The translations under genes and the position numbers were made by a program. A DNA stretch of 64,000 nt, from the NCBI RefSeq assembly GCF_029338175.1, contig NZ_CP119862.1, forward strand, positions 1,426,001-1,490,000, given 5' to 3'. The notes under the pieces were generated by a model that was not told where the DNA came from, searched no databases, and was given only the letters and a program-made list of their open reading frames with translations. This document shows, piece after piece, positions 1 to 10,809 of the stretch. How positions within the stretch are numbered: the first letter of the stretch is position 1; each line of letters begins with the position of its first letter. The DNA comes from Citrobacter enshiensis (GTDB lineage Bacteria > Pseudomonadota > Gammaproteobacteria > Enterobacterales > Enterobacteriaceae).

Positions 1-650
1 CTGGTCAGCGCGCCGAACTGCATATTGGTGACTTTTTTCGTACGCAGGGCATTCCTCATCTCTTTGAAAGGCACCTTGTGGTTGTCGAAGGGATAGTCGC
101 AGTATTGAATCGCCAACATCCACGCGCTAAACAAGAACCACAGCACCGGCGCGACGGTTTGCCCGATGCCGGGAATAAAATAGAGAACCAGCAGGGCAAT
201 CGCGCGCGGGAGATACCACGCCAGTTTTTGCCATTCACGTTTCATGATGCGCGGCACATCTTTCATGATGCCGAGTACGCCGGTGTCGGGAGGCATCGCC
301 CCGGTTAAACGCGCTTCAAGCTGTTCTGCCAGCAAACCATTAAACGGCGCGGCAATCCAGTTGGCGAGCGTCGAGAAGAAATAGCCGAATACCAGCAGCA
401 CAGAGAGGACGACAATCGGCCACAGCAGGTAGCTTAACCACTGTAGCCAGTCCGGTACATGGCTCATCAGCGAAGGTATCCAGCTGTCCAGCTCGGTAAA
501 CAGCCACCAAAACGCGCTGCCCATCAACAGAATGTTGACCATCAAAGGTAAAATCACAAAGCGACGGATACCCGGTTGGGTGACCAACTTCCATCCCTGA
601 GAAAAATAATAGAAACCGCTGCGTGGCGCAGCTGCGGATGATGAAACCAT
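1..650 (-). CDS. cysZ: Sulfate transporter CysZ (3' part outside the window)
   Basis: Inner-membrane protein that brings sulfate into the cell for cysteine synthesis. The frame is open from the ATG at 648-650 to the window edge, about 216 of roughly 253 codons, so the C-terminus is missing. The translation starts [16 protein letters not shown] and contains hydrophobic segments and the stretch [15 protein letters not shown], which matches my memory of E. coli CysZ. It is divergent from zipA, with about 230 bases between them holding both promoters. Identity is from recognition of the protein and of the cysZ-zipA-ligA order. Confidence 0.9.
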   Translation of the reverse strand, partial: MVSSSAAAPRSGFYYFSQGWKLVTQPGIRRFVILPLMVNILLMGSAFWWLFTELDSWIPSLMSHVPDWLQWLSYLLWPIVVLSVLLVFGYFFSTLANWIAAPFNGLLAEQLEARLTGAMPPDTGVLGIMKDVPRIMKREWQKLAWYLPRAIALLVLYFIPGIGQTVAPVLWFLFSAWMLAIQYCDYPFDNHKVPFKEMRNALRTKKVTNMQFGALT

Positions 651-880
651 AATCAGGACATGCTCCTTTTGTTTAAGCCCCGGCTAAACTTTGTCTATCT
701 TACCGTGTTGTGGCCTGGTGGACAGTTAAGAAATGTTCGAAAAAACAGCAAAAAGTACAATTTTGTTCATCTTTATGCTGTGAAAGACAAGAGTCCACTT
801 GCACTTGAGGTAATCGGCAAATACTCTTAGTGAGTAAATGTTTGCCGTGGTGGCAAGGTGTTAGAACAACAGAGAATATA

Positions 881-1879
881 ATGATGCAGGATTTGCGTCT
901 GATATTAATCATTGTTGGCGCGATCGCCATAATCGCTTTACTGGTACATGGTTTCTGGACCAGCCGTAAAGAACGATCTTCTATGTTCCGCGATCGTCCA
1001 CTAAAACGCATGAAATCAAAACGTGACGACGAATCGTTTGACGACGATGTCGAACAAGACGACGAAGGCGTGGGTGAAGTTCGTGTTCACCGCGTAAATC
1101 ATGCCCCGGGCAATGCACAGGAGCATGACGCACCTCGCCAGCCGCCGCAACACCAGTACCAGCCGCCTTATGCGTCTGCGCAGCCGCGTCAACCGGCTCA
1201 GCAACCGCCGGGAGCGCCGGTACCGCCGCAGCATGCTCAGCCGCAGCCAGTACAACAGCCGCAGTCGGTACAACCGCCTGTGCAGCATCAGCCGGTACAA
1301 CAACCGGCTGCGCCGCAGGTGCAACCGGTTCAGCAACCTGTGCAGCACGCCCCGCAACCTGCGCCGCAAACATTCCAGCCAGCGGAACCCGTTGCCGAGT
1401 CAATACCTCAGCCAGAACCTGTCGTGGAAGCGCCGCCAGCGCCTGAAAAACCGCAGCCTAAAGAAGCGGTCATTATCATGAACGTCGCAGCGCATCACGG
1501 CACCGAGTTGAACGGTGAGATCCTGCTGAACAGCATTCAGCAAGCCGGCTTCAAGTTTGGCGATATGAATATTTTCCATCGTCATTTAAGCCCGGATGGC
1601 AGCGGTCCTGCACTATTCAGCCTGGCAAATATGGTGAATCCAGGGACGTTTGATCCTGAAATGACGGGTGATTTCACCACCCCAGGGGTGACTATTTTCA
1701 TGCAGGTGCCGTCCTACGGCGATGAACTGCAAAACTTTAAGCTGATGCTGCAGTCAGCACAGCACATCGCCGACGAAGTGGGCGGCGTGGTGCTTGACGA
1801 CCAACGCAGAATGATGACCCCGCAGAAATTGCGTGAGTATCAGGACCGCATCCGCGAAGTGAAAGACGCTAACGCCTGA
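881..1879 (+). CDS. zipA: Cell division protein ZipA
   Basis: Bitopic inner-membrane protein that anchors FtsZ and helps assemble the Z-ring. The 332-residue product has an N-terminal membrane anchor (about residues 5-27), a charged segment, a long Pro/Gln-rich linker (roughly 95-195, made of many imperfect QP repeats) and a C-terminal FtsZ-binding domain from about residue 205. I chose the ATG at 881 (MMQDLRLI) because it gives the normal N-terminus. An upstream in-frame start at 830 would add 17 residues ahead of the membrane anchor. The linker looks slightly longer than in E. coli, as expected for a low-complexity region. A strong terminator follows. Confidence 0.97.
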   Translation: MMQDLRLILIIVGAIAIIALLVHGFWTSRKERSSMFRDRPLKRMKSKRDDESFDDDVEQDDEGVGEVRVHRVNHAPGNAQEHDAPRQPPQHQYQPPYASAQPRQPAQQPPGAPVPPQHAQPQPVQQPQSVQPPVQHQPVQQPAAPQVQPVQQPVQHAPQPAPQTFQPAEPVAESIPQPEPVVEAPPAPEKPQPKEAVIIMNVAAHHGTELNGEILLNSIQQAGFKFGDMNIFHRHLSPDGSGPALFSLANMVNPGTFDPEMTGDFTTPGVTIFMQVPSYGDELQNFKLMLQSAQHIADEVGGVVLDDQRRMMTPQKLREYQDRIREVKDANA

Positions 1880-1910
1880 TTCTACTCAGGCGTGACATTT
1901 CCTTTCTGAA

Positions 1911-1933
1911 CCCCCGCCTGTCGGGGGTTTTTT
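1911..1933 (+). terminator. zipA terminator
   Basis: A GC-rich hairpin (CCCCCG... CGGGGG) is followed by six T residues, between the zipA stop and the ligA start. It is a typical intrinsic terminator, so ligA probably has its own promoter or depends on readthrough. Confidence 0.85.
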
Positions 1934-1941
1934 ATCATTGA

Positions 1942-3966
<2,025 letters not shown>

Positions 3967-3967
3967 G

Positions 3968-4186
3968 ATGGAAAAAGAGCAGTTGGTCGAGATAGCCAAT
4001 ACGGTGATGCCGTTCGGCAAGTACCAGGGGCGTCGATTGATTGATGTGCCGGAAGAGTATTTGCTGTGGTTTGCCCGCAAGGATCAGTTCCCGGCGGGAA
4101 AATTAGGCGAGCTGATGGCGATCACGCTGTTGATTAAAACAGAGGGGCTGACGCAGTTGGTTCAGCCCCTGAAACGCCCGCTCTAA
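3968..4186 (+). CDS. ypeB: DUF3820 family protein YpeB
   Basis: A 72-residue conserved enterobacterial protein of unknown function. It carries the MPFGKYQGRRLIDVPEEYL motif typical of the DUF3820 family, where a similar block is found next to exonuclease-like proteins. Its start lies one base beyond the ligA stop codon, so it is almost certainly translated from the ligA transcript. Its stop overlaps the convergent yfeH stop by a few bases. The family is certain from the motif; no biochemical role is inferred. Confidence 0.9.
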   Translation: MEKEQLVEIANTVMPFGKYQGRRLIDVPEEYLLWFARKDQFPAGKLGELMAITLLIKTEGLTQLVQPLKRPL

Positions 4187-5181
4187 GCTTTCGCGGCGCG
4201 GTTTTCTTGCTGCGCCTGTAACGCCTCGGTCTGGCGCTTGTAGCGACGCGCCAGCACCGCACACACCATCAGTTGAATCTGGTGGAAGATCATCAGCGGC
4301 AGCACCATCATCCCAATCACCGAGGTCGGGAACAGAATGTTTGCCATCGGGATACCGTTGGCGAGACTCTTTTTCGACCCGCAGAAGACAATCGTAATCT
4401 CATCCGCCTTGTTGAAACCGCATTTGCGGGCCACAAACATGTTGATTGCAATAACAATCGCCAGCAGCACGATGCTGACCACCACGATAAACAGCAGCGA
4501 TCCCCAGCCCACTTTGTGCCAGATACCGTTCACAACCGCTTCACTGAAGGCAGAATAAACCACCAACAGGATGGAAGTTTGGTCGGTTTTGCCAATCCAC
4601 TTTTTATTGCGCGCCACCCAGTTGCCAATCCACGGGCGTGACAAATGCCCAAGCACAAACGGTAGCAGCAGTTGCAGCATGATTTTACCGACCTGCTCCA
4701 GGCTACCTTCTGCGCCGTGGATATTCATCACCAGGCCCACCAGGAGTGGCGAGAGGAAAATGCCCAGCAGGCTTGACGCGGATGCGGAACAGACCGCGGC
4801 AGCGACGTTGCCGCCCGCCAGGGAGGTGAAAGCGATGGCGGACTGGACGGTGGCAGGAAGAATGCAAAGATAAAGAAAACCGGTATAGAGCATAGGGTCG
4901 ACGTTAACCGGCGCCCACCAGGCAAATAACACGCCGATGATCGGGAACAGAACGAAGGTACTGCACATCACCCACAGATGAAGTCGCCAGTGGCTACCGC
5001 CTGCGATAATCGCTTCGCGCGAGAGTTTGGCACCGTGCATAAAAAACAGCAGTGCAATGGCGGCCGTGGTTAAGCCTTCAAAGAAGGGAACAAAGCTGCC
5101 TTCGGCCGGAAAAAACGAGGCCAGCAATACGACGGTGATAAGGCTCAAGGTAAACGGATCAAGGATACGAAAAAGTTTCAT
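4183..5181 (-). CDS. yfeH: Bile acid:sodium symporter family transporter YfeH
   Basis: Predicted inner-membrane transporter of the SBF-like family (bile acid:Na+ symporter fold). The product is 332 residues with about ten hydrophobic segments and conserved polar stretches such as FCGSKKSLANGIPMA in the second half. Substrate is unknown. It is divergent from the LysR regulator gene yfeR, with 89 bases between starts, a layout that suggests YfeR controls it. The stop overlaps the end of ypeB on the opposite strand. Confidence 0.93.
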   Translation of the reverse strand: MKLFRILDPFTLSLITVVLLASFFPAEGSFVPFFEGLTTAAIALLFFMHGAKLSREAIIAGGSHWRLHLWVMCSTFVLFPIIGVLFAWWAPVNVDPMLYTGFLYLCILPATVQSAIAFTSLAGGNVAAAVCSASASSLLGIFLSPLLVGLVMNIHGAEGSLEQVGKIMLQLLLPFVLGHLSRPWIGNWVARNKKWIGKTDQTSILLVVYSAFSEAVVNGIWHKVGWGSLLFIVVVSIVLLAIVIAINMFVARKCGFNKADEITIVFCGSKKSLANGIPMANILFPTSVIGMMVLPLMIFHQIQLMVCAVLARRYKRQTEALQAQQENRAAKA

Positions 5182-5270
5182 AAATACTCCAGGAATCTGA
5201 TGCCGATATTTTGCGTTTTTTCATTTGAGAAATAAAATTGATTTATTGCATCTATATATGAGCTGAATTA

Positions 5271-6197
5271 ATGAATTACTCTCTGCGTCAACTCCGTATC
5301 TTTGTCACCGTCGCTCAGGCTAAAAGTTTTAGCCGTGCGGGGGATATTATCGGTCTGAGCCAGTCGGCAGTCAGTCACAGTATTAAAGAGCTGGAGCGGC
5401 AGACAGGCGTCAAACTGTTGGATCGCACAACGCGTGAAGTCGTTTTGACGGAAGCCGGGCAGCAACTGGCGACACGCCTGGATCGGGTGTTGGATGAACT
5501 GCACAGTACCCTGCGTGAAGCGGGTAGGGTGGGCACACAGTTGACCGGCACGGTACGCGTGGCGGCCAGCCAGACCATCTCCGCGCATCTTATTCCGCAG
5601 TGTATTGCGCAAAGTAATCACCTTTATCCTGCGATTGATTTTGTTCTGCACGACCGTCCACAGCAGTGGGTACTGGAGAGTATTCGTCAGGGGGACGTCG
5701 ATTTTGGCATTGTGATCGATCCCGGTGCCGTGACGGATTTGCAGTGTGAAACCGTGTTGTCTGAACCGTTTTTGCTGCTCTGCCATCAGAATCATCCCTT
5801 TGCCAGGCGGGAGTGGGTGAGCTGGCAGGATCTTGAGCATGAGCGGCTGGTATTGCAGGATTATGCTTCAGGCAGTCGACCGTTGATTGACGCGGCATTG
5901 TCGCATTTTTCGATTGATGCCAATATCGTGCAGGAGATTGGTCACCCAGCGACGCTGTTTCCGATGGTGGAGGCGGGTATTGGTATTAGTGTATTGCCTG
6001 CGCTGGCGTTACCGCTGCCTCAGGGGAATCAATTACAGGTGAAGCGACTCACGCCTGTCGTGGAAAGACAGCTCATGCTGGCCCGGCGGAAAAACCGGTC
6101 GCTTTCGACCGCCGCCCAGGCGCTCTGGGATGTGGTTCGTATGCAGGCCAGTGAGCTCACCGCGGGCCGCGCTCAGGACCCGTTGTATCAGATCTAG
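5271..6197 (+). CDS. yfeR: LysR-family regulator YfeR
   Basis: LysR-type transcription factor of 308 residues. It has an N-terminal winged helix-turn-helix (about residues 4-60, with [18 protein letters not shown] as the recognition region) and a C-terminal periplasmic-binding-protein-like effector domain. YfeR has been linked to osmolarity response in Salmonella, and the divergent yfeH gene is its likely target. The ATG at 5271 is the natural start. The short AT-rich divergent spacer probably holds its operators. Confidence 0.93.
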   Translation: MNYSLRQLRIFVTVAQAKSFSRAGDIIGLSQSAVSHSIKELERQTGVKLLDRTTREVVLTEAGQQLATRLDRVLDELHSTLREAGRVGTQLTGTVRVAASQTISAHLIPQCIAQSNHLYPAIDFVLHDRPQQWVLESIRQGDVDFGIVIDPGAVTDLQCETVLSEPFLLLCHQNHPFARREWVSWQDLEHERLVLQDYASGSRPLIDAALSHFSIDANIVQEIGHPATLFPMVEAGIGISVLPALALPLPQGNQLQVKRLTPVVERQLMLARRKNRSLSTAAQALWDVVRMQASELTAGRAQDPLYQI

Positions 6198-6586
6198 ATC
6201 GCGCAATAAAACGCCTGCTATTTCTGGCAGGCGGACACGTTAAAAATATTGGCGGGAGTGGGTAATTCCGTCCTGCAGGAATGACTCACCTAACTTATTT
6301 ATAGAATGTCCCGCAGGCTAAATAAAATTAAATGAGCAACTAATAAATTTTCAATGCTTTATTTATGCTGTGCAGGGTTGCGTGCGATATTTTTTAAGGT
6401 GATTCCGTTATCCCGTATTTAATTGTGGGGGAGTGATAGCAGACCGTTCTTAATGAAAATAAGATCAATATAGGATTGATATCAATCATCACGAGAAAGT
6501 GTATTGGCAAATGGTCGTGGACTCTCGTTATAAAAGAAAGAGGACAGCTATTTTTATTTGACTATTCAGCCTTATGAGGATTTACC
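6198..6586. promoter_or_regulatory. yfeR-xapA intergenic region (xapA promoter region)
   Basis: About 390 bases without a convincing gene. E. coli K-12 has yfeN at this point; I see no trace of it here. The region is AT-rich near xapA and must contain the XapR-dependent promoter of xapAB. A good ribosome site (TGAGGA) lies nine bases before the xapA ATG. No specific XapR operator can be assigned by eye. Confidence 0.5.
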
Positions 6587-7420
6587 ATGAGTCATTCCCC
6601 TTTTTCGCAGAATCCGTTCTATTGCGCGGATATCATTCGTGGTTACAAACCTGATTTCACCCCACGAGTGGCTTTTATTCTCGGTTCAGGTCTCGGGGCA
6701 CTGGCAGAGCAAATTGAAGAGGCTGTCGCAATCTCCTATGAAAAACTGCCGGGTTTCCCGGTAAGCACCGTTCATGGTCATGCGGGCGAGTTGGTACTGG
6801 GTCATCTGGCGGGCGTACCGGTTGTCTGTATGAAAGGCCGGGGCCATTTCTATGAGGGGCGTGGCATGACCATCATGACCGACGCGATTCAGACCTTCAA
6901 GCTGCTGGGCTGCGAACTGTTGTTCTGCACCAATGCTGCCGGTTCACTGCGTCCTGACGTCGGCGCGGGCAGCCTGGTGGCGCTGAAAGATCATATCAAC
7001 ACCATGCCGGGTACACCAATGGTCGGCACCAACGATGAACGCTTTGGCGAACGTTTCTTCTCGCTGGCCAATGCTTACGACGCGGACTATCGCACTGTTC
7101 TGCAGCAAGTCGCGAAAGAGGAGGGCTTCCCGCTGACAGAAGGTGTGTTTGTCTCTTACCCAGGGCCGAACTTCGAAACAGCGGCGGAAATTCGCATGAT
7201 GCAGATTATCGGCGGTGATGTTGTGGGGATGTCAGTGGTGCCGGAAGTGATTTCCGCCCGCCATTGTGGCCTGAAAGTGGTGGCAGTATCCGCCATTACC
7301 AACATGGCGGAAGGTCTTAGCAACGTGAAACTCTCGCACGCCCAAACGCTGGCTGCTGCAGAACTCTCACGGCAGAATTTTATTAACCTCATCTGCGGCT
7401 TTCTACGCCGTATTGCCTGA
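6587..7420 (+). CDS. xapA: Xanthosine phosphorylase (purine nucleoside phosphorylase II)
   Basis: Cytoplasmic enzyme that splits xanthosine, inosine and guanosine with phosphate into base plus ribose-1-phosphate. The 277-residue protein has the trimeric PNP-family motifs: the phosphate-binding GSGLGAL near residue 31, HGHAGELVLG near residue 64, and NAAGSLRPDVGAGS near residue 116. It is the first gene of xapA-xapB, with the regulator xapR downstream. Length and sequence match E. coli XapA closely. Confidence 0.96.
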   Translation: MSHSPFSQNPFYCADIIRGYKPDFTPRVAFILGSGLGALAEQIEEAVAISYEKLPGFPVSTVHGHAGELVLGHLAGVPVVCMKGRGHFYEGRGMTIMTDAIQTFKLLGCELLFCTNAAGSLRPDVGAGSLVALKDHINTMPGTPMVGTNDERFGERFFSLANAYDADYRTVLQQVAKEEGFPLTEGVFVSYPGPNFETAAEIRMMQIIGGDVVGMSVVPEVISARHCGLKVVAVSAITNMAEGLSNVKLSHAQTLAAAELSRQNFINLICGFLRRIA

Positions 7421-7437
7421 ATAAAATAACAATAAAC

Positions 7438-7455
7438 GGCCTCAGTCGTGAGGCC
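7438..7455 (+). other. Hairpin between xapA and xapB
   Basis: A perfect stem (GGCCTCA / TGAGGCC, four-base loop) lies in the 59-base gap between xapA and xapB and is not followed by a T-run. It looks like an intercistronic RNA hairpin that could protect the xapA message or tune xapB expression, not a full terminator. Confidence 0.5.
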
Positions 7456-7479
7456 ATAGGATGCGACAAGGAAACGATG

Positions 7480-8733
7480 ATGAGTATCGCAATGCGCTTA
7501 AAAGTGATGTCCTTTTTGCAATATTTTATCTGGGGGAGTTGGCTGGTAACCCTCGGATCTTACATGATTAATACTCTACATTTTACCGGTGCCAATGTGG
7601 GCATGGTGTACAGCTCGAAAGGGATCGCGGCGATTATCATGCCTGCCGTGATGGGGATCATTGCCGACAAATGGCTACGCGCGGAACGCGCTTATATGCT
7701 GTGCCATCTGGTTTGCGCCGGTGTGCTGTTTTACGCCGCTTCTGTTACCAATGCCGATACCCTGTTTTGGGTGATGCTGGTGAATGCGATGGCGTTTATG
7801 CCAACCATTGCGTTGTCAAATAGCGTCTCTTACTCCTGCCTTGCACAGGCGGGGCTTGACCCGGTGGCGGCCTTCCCGCCCATTCGGGTGTTTGGGACGA
7901 TTGGGTTTATTATTGCGATGTGGGCGGTCAGCCTGCTGCACCTGGAGTTGAGCCGTCTGCAACTTTATATCGCGTCTGGCGCGTCATTGCTGTTGGCGAT
8001 CTATGCGCTGACGCTGCCCAAAATTCCGGTGGCGGGGAAGAAAGCGACGGCAACGCTTGCCAGCAAACTGGGGCTGGATGCCTTTGTCTTATTCAAAAAT
8101 CCGCGTATGGCCATTTTCTTTCTCTTCGCCATGCTGCTGGGCGCGGTACTGCAAATCACCAATGTCTTCGGTAATCCATTCCTGCATGATTTTGCCCGTA
8201 ACCCGGAATTTGCCGACAGTTTTGTCGTGAAGTATCCCTCTCTTTTGCTTTCGGTTTCACAGATGGCGGAAGTGGGGTTTATCCTGACGATCCCATACTT
8301 TTTGACGCGTTTCGGCATTAAAACCGTGATGCTGATGAGTATGGTGGCCTGGACGCTTCGCTTTGGTTTCTTTGCGTATGGCGACCCATCTCCGACCGGC
8401 TTTATCCTCCTGCTGTTGTCGATGATCGTCTACGGCTGTGCGTTTGATTTCTTCAATATCTCCGGTTCGGTATTTGTTGAGCAGGAAGTAGACGCCAGTA
8501 TTCGCGCCAGCGCTCAGGGGCTGTTTATGACCATGGTGAACGGCGTGGGGGCCTGGGTCGGATCTCTTCTGAGCGGCATGGCGGTGGACTATTTTTCTGT
8601 CGATGGCGTGAAGGACTGGCATACGATCTGGCTGGTTTTTGCCGCTTATGCATTAGGCCTGACCGTGATTTTTGCTATTGGTTTTAAATATAAACATCAA
8701 CCCGATAAGGTCAGCGCTTCCGTTGTACAGTAA
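7480..8733 (+). CDS. xapB: Xanthosine transporter XapB (MFS)
   Basis: Inner-membrane proton-coupled nucleoside transporter of the NHS/MFS family, with 12 predicted membrane segments over 417 residues. It imports xanthosine for XapA. Two consecutive ATG codons occur at 7477 and 7480; the second is preferred because it has better spacing from the AAGGA ribosome site and gives the known N-terminus MSIAMRLKVM. It is cotranscribed with xapA and probably with xapX. Confidence 0.96.
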   Translation: MSIAMRLKVMSFLQYFIWGSWLVTLGSYMINTLHFTGANVGMVYSSKGIAAIIMPAVMGIIADKWLRAERAYMLCHLVCAGVLFYAASVTNADTLFWVMLVNAMAFMPTIALSNSVSYSCLAQAGLDPVAAFPPIRVFGTIGFIIAMWAVSLLHLELSRLQLYIASGASLLLAIYALTLPKIPVAGKKATATLASKLGLDAFVLFKNPRMAIFFLFAMLLGAVLQITNVFGNPFLHDFARNPEFADSFVVKYPSLLLSVSQMAEVGFILTIPYFLTRFGIKTVMLMSMVAWTLRFGFFAYGDPSPTGFILLLLSMIVYGCAFDFFNISGSVFVEQEVDASIRASAQGLFMTMVNGVGAWVGSLLSGMAVDYFSVDGVKDWHTIWLVFAAYALGLTVIFAIGFKYKHQPDKVSASVVQ

Positions 8734-8787
8734 TTTTTATCTGCAGCCCCCTGCACGAACCTGCTTTTTTTGATTGAAGGATGTTAA

Positions 8788-8946
8788 GTGAAAGAAATAT
8801 TATTCTCTTCCGGTGTCAGTTTAGGTCCTGGTATGTTTTTTACGTTGTTACGATTACCCATTCCTGTACCAAATGTGTTGCCGGGTATTTTATCTAGTGT
8901 GTTTATGTATATTGGTTATCAGGTGGTGCAGTTTTTTATTTCCTGA
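8788..8946 (+). CDS. xapX: XapX-domain small membrane protein
   Basis: A 52-residue protein with a GTG start, seven bases after an AAGGA ribosome site. It has two hydrophobic segments separated by a Pro-rich loop (RLPIPVPNVLPG). This pattern is that of the XapX / DUF1427 family of very small membrane proteins, which are found beside xanthosine genes. It lies about 54 bases after xapB and 52 before xapR on the same strand, so it is probably the third gene of the xap transcript. The function of the family is unknown. Confidence 0.75.
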   Translation: MKEILFSSGVSLGPGMFFTLLRLPIPVPNVLPGILSSVFMYIGYQVVQFFIS

Positions 8947-8998
8947 CGGAGTGTGATACGTTCAGGTTAACTTTTTAGACACCTGCGGGCTCTTATTT

Positions 8999-9883
8999 AT
9001 GGAACGTGTTTATCGTACAGACTTAAAGCTGTTGCGTTATTTTCTCGCCGTTGCTGAAGAGCTCCATTTTGGACGGGCTGCTGCCCGTCTGAATATGTCA
9101 CAACCTCCTTTAAGTATTCACATAAAAGAACTGGAACAACAACTCGGTACGCTGTTATTTATCCGTCATTCCCGCAGTGTGGCATTAACACATGCAGGTA
9201 AAGTATTGATGGAGGAGTCACGTCGTCTGCTGGCCAGTGCAAATCAGGCGCTGGCAAGGGTTGAGCAGATTGGACGGGGCGAGGCAGGGCGCATTGAGTT
9301 AGGGGTTGTAGGTACGGCAATGTGGGGCAGAATGCGGCCTTCAATGCGTCTGTTTTTAAAGCAGAATCCCAATGTTGAAGTCGTGTTTCGCGAAAAATCG
9401 CCAGGGATGCAAATGGCGTTGCTGGAGCGCCGTGAACTGGATGCCGGAATTTGGCGGATGGCGGTCGAGATACCAGACGGATTTACCCGCCTGCGTTTGC
9501 ATGAATCCGCATTTTTGGTTGCAGTTCCCGAGGATCATCCGCTGGCTTCCTACACTGCGGTGCCTCTTGAAGCATTACGCAATGAGTATTTTGTTACTCT
9601 GCCTTCGGTGCATTCTGACTGGGCATTTCTACAGAAGGTGTGCCAGAACGCCGGATTCTCACCGATGATCGTGCGCGAGGTTGTGGAGCCTCAGACGGTG
9701 CTGGCGATGATCAGTATGGGGATTGGCATTACGCTGATGGCGGACGGTTACGCTCAAATGAACTGGCCAGGCGTTGTATTTCGCCCGCTGGAGGAACCTA
9801 TCCCGGCTGATTTGTATATTGTCTACGAGCAGCAACAGGCGACACCGGCGCTGGAGAAGCTGGTTAGCGCACTGACAGCGTGA
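8999..9883 (+). CDS. xapR: LysR-family regulator XapR
   Basis: Transcriptional activator of xapAB that responds to xanthosine. The 294-residue protein has an N-terminal helix-turn-helix (HFGRAAARLNMSQPPLSIH, about residues 23-41) and a LysR effector-binding domain. It is encoded on the same strand immediately after xapX. A REP element follows the stop codon. The assignment rests on sequence resemblance and the conserved xapABR layout. Confidence 0.92.
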   Translation: MERVYRTDLKLLRYFLAVAEELHFGRAAARLNMSQPPLSIHIKELEQQLGTLLFIRHSRSVALTHAGKVLMEESRRLLASANQALARVEQIGRGEAGRIELGVVGTAMWGRMRPSMRLFLKQNPNVEVVFREKSPGMQMALLERRELDAGIWRMAVEIPDGFTRLRLHESAFLVAVPEDHPLASYTAVPLEALRNEYFVTLPSVHSDWAFLQKVCQNAGFSPMIVREVVEPQTVLAMISMGIGITLMADGYAQMNWPGVVFRPLEEPIPADLYIVYEQQQATPALEKLVSALTA

Positions 9884-9897
9884 GAGAAGCAAAGGTA

Positions 9898-9922
9898 GGT
9901 CTGATAAGCGAAGCGCCATCAG
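9898..9922. repeat. REP element after xapR
   Basis: The stretch GTCTGATAAGCGAAGCGCC... forms the standard enterobacterial REP palindrome: on the minus strand it begins CCTGATGGCGCTTCGC. It lies about 14 bases beyond the xapR stop codon, a usual place for such elements. Confidence 0.8.
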
Positions 9923-9941
9923 GAAAGTGAAGCAAATGTTC

Positions 9942-10016
9942 CAAACCGCAGATAGCAAAAAGGCGCCTTTAGGGCGCCTTTAGGGCGCCTTTTTACATTG
10001 GTGGGGCGTGCAGGAT
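9942..10016 (-). repeat. Partial duplication of the tRNA-Lys 3' end and its terminator
   Basis: This stretch repeats 10109-10175 almost base for base. It contains the same flanking CAAACCGCAGATAGC, a terminator-like GGCGCCTTTAGGGCGCC stem (with an extra 11-base copy) and the last 22 bases of the tRNA including CCA. After CAGGAT the tRNA match stops and unrelated GC-rich sequence follows. It is a tRNA remnant, not a functional gene: the D, anticodon and acceptor 5' parts are missing. Confidence 0.75.
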
Positions 10017-10123
10017 GACTCGCTTCGCTCGCCCTTCGGGCCGTCGTCGCAAGCGACTCCGTTGTTTCGCTGCGCTCAACACCGAACCTGCAGCAGGTTC
10101 GAATCGTACAAACCGCAGATAGC

Positions 10124-10151
10124 AAAAAGGCACCTTTAGGGTGCCTTTTTA
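10124..10151 (-). terminator. Terminator of the valUXY-lysV tRNA operon
   Basis: Read on the minus strand, AAGGCACCC... GGTGCC forms a stem followed by TTTTT, directly after the tRNA-Lys 3' end. This is the expected intrinsic terminator of the tRNA operon. Confidence 0.8.
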
Positions 10152-10154
10152 CAT

Positions 10155-10230
10155 TGGTGGGGCGTGCAGGATTCGAACCTGCGACCAATTGATTAAAAGT
10201 CAACTGCTCTACCAACTGAGCTAACGCCCC
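10155..10230 (-). tRNA. lysV: tRNA-Lys (UUU)
   Basis: A 76-base tRNA with encoded CCA. The acceptor stem GGGGCGT pairs with ACGCCCC, the anticodon is TTT in the loop context ACTTTTAAT, and the T-loop is GGTTCGAATCC. It is the last gene of a four-tRNA minus-strand operon with three tRNA-Val genes, matching the E. coli valU-valX-valY-lysV order. Confidence 0.97.
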
Positions 10231-10234
10231 GAAG

Positions 10235-10310
10235 TGGTGGGTGATGACGGGATCGAACCGCCGACCCCCTCCTTGTAAGGGAGGTGCTCTCCCAGCTGAG
10301 CTAATCACCC
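10235..10310 (-). tRNA. valY: tRNA-Val (UAC)
   Basis: A 76-base tRNA with encoded CCA, anticodon TAC, acceptor GGGTGAT pairing with ATCACCC. It starts only four bases from tRNA-Lys. Identical in sequence to the two Val copies upstream in the same operon. Confidence 0.96.
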
Positions 10311-10355
10311 ACTTCGGTACTTCACATTTTGCAAGAAATCCAGCTGGCGAGAAAG

Positions 10356-10431
10356 TGGTGGGTGATGACGGGATCGAACCGCCGACCCCCTCCTTGTAAG
10401 GGAGGTGCTCTCCCAGCTGAGCTAATCACCC
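10356..10431 (-). tRNA. valX: tRNA-Val (UAC)
   Basis: Second copy of the 76-base tRNA-Val with anticodon TAC, in the middle of the minus-strand tRNA operon. Cloverleaf stems and CCA are intact. The spacer to the next copy is about 45 bases and shares GCAAGAAAT-like processing sequence with the neighbouring spacer. Confidence 0.96.
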
Positions 10432-10475
10432 ACTTCTCAATTTCTTGCTACACGGCGGAGACTACATAAAGTAGT

Positions 10476-10551
10476 TGGTGGGTGATGACGGGATCGAACC
10501 GCCGACCCCCTCCTTGTAAGGGAGGTGCTCTCCCAGCTGAGCTAATCACCC
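10476..10551 (-). tRNA. valU: tRNA-Val (UAC)
   Basis: First gene of the tRNA operon, the same 76-base tRNA-Val with anticodon TAC. The promoter must lie between 10552 and about 10700, in the spacer divergent from gltX. Confidence 0.96.
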
Positions 10552-10809
10552 CCGCTGTGTGGAGTCGCATTATAGGGAGAGTTGAAAATGAGTCAACGCC
10601 TTTTCTAAATAATTTGTTTGTTCGTCGTAAAATTAGACAAAACGATCGCAAAACGGCCCGCGCCGCATGATTTATAAACAAAAATGGCAAAGCGTGATGT
10701 TCCAACCGGATCAACATTGAGGAATCAAGCCACAGTGATAGAATACCGACCTACCGATCTTTCCAGGATTTGCCGGTTTTCGGCATCTTTATAAACGTAA
10801 GGCCATTTC

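Noticed and set aside
981-1403. Long open frames on both strands inside zipA
   Set aside because: They are shadows caused by the repetitive Pro/Gln-coding linker of zipA, with no ribosome sites.
9919-10308. A 129-codon minus-strand open frame
   Set aside because: It runs through tRNA-Val, tRNA-Lys and the duplicated tRNA end. The peptide is the usual false translation of tRNA genes.
10448-10717. An 89-codon minus-strand open frame
   Set aside because: It overlaps the valU tRNA gene, and the peptide is again a tRNA translation artefact.
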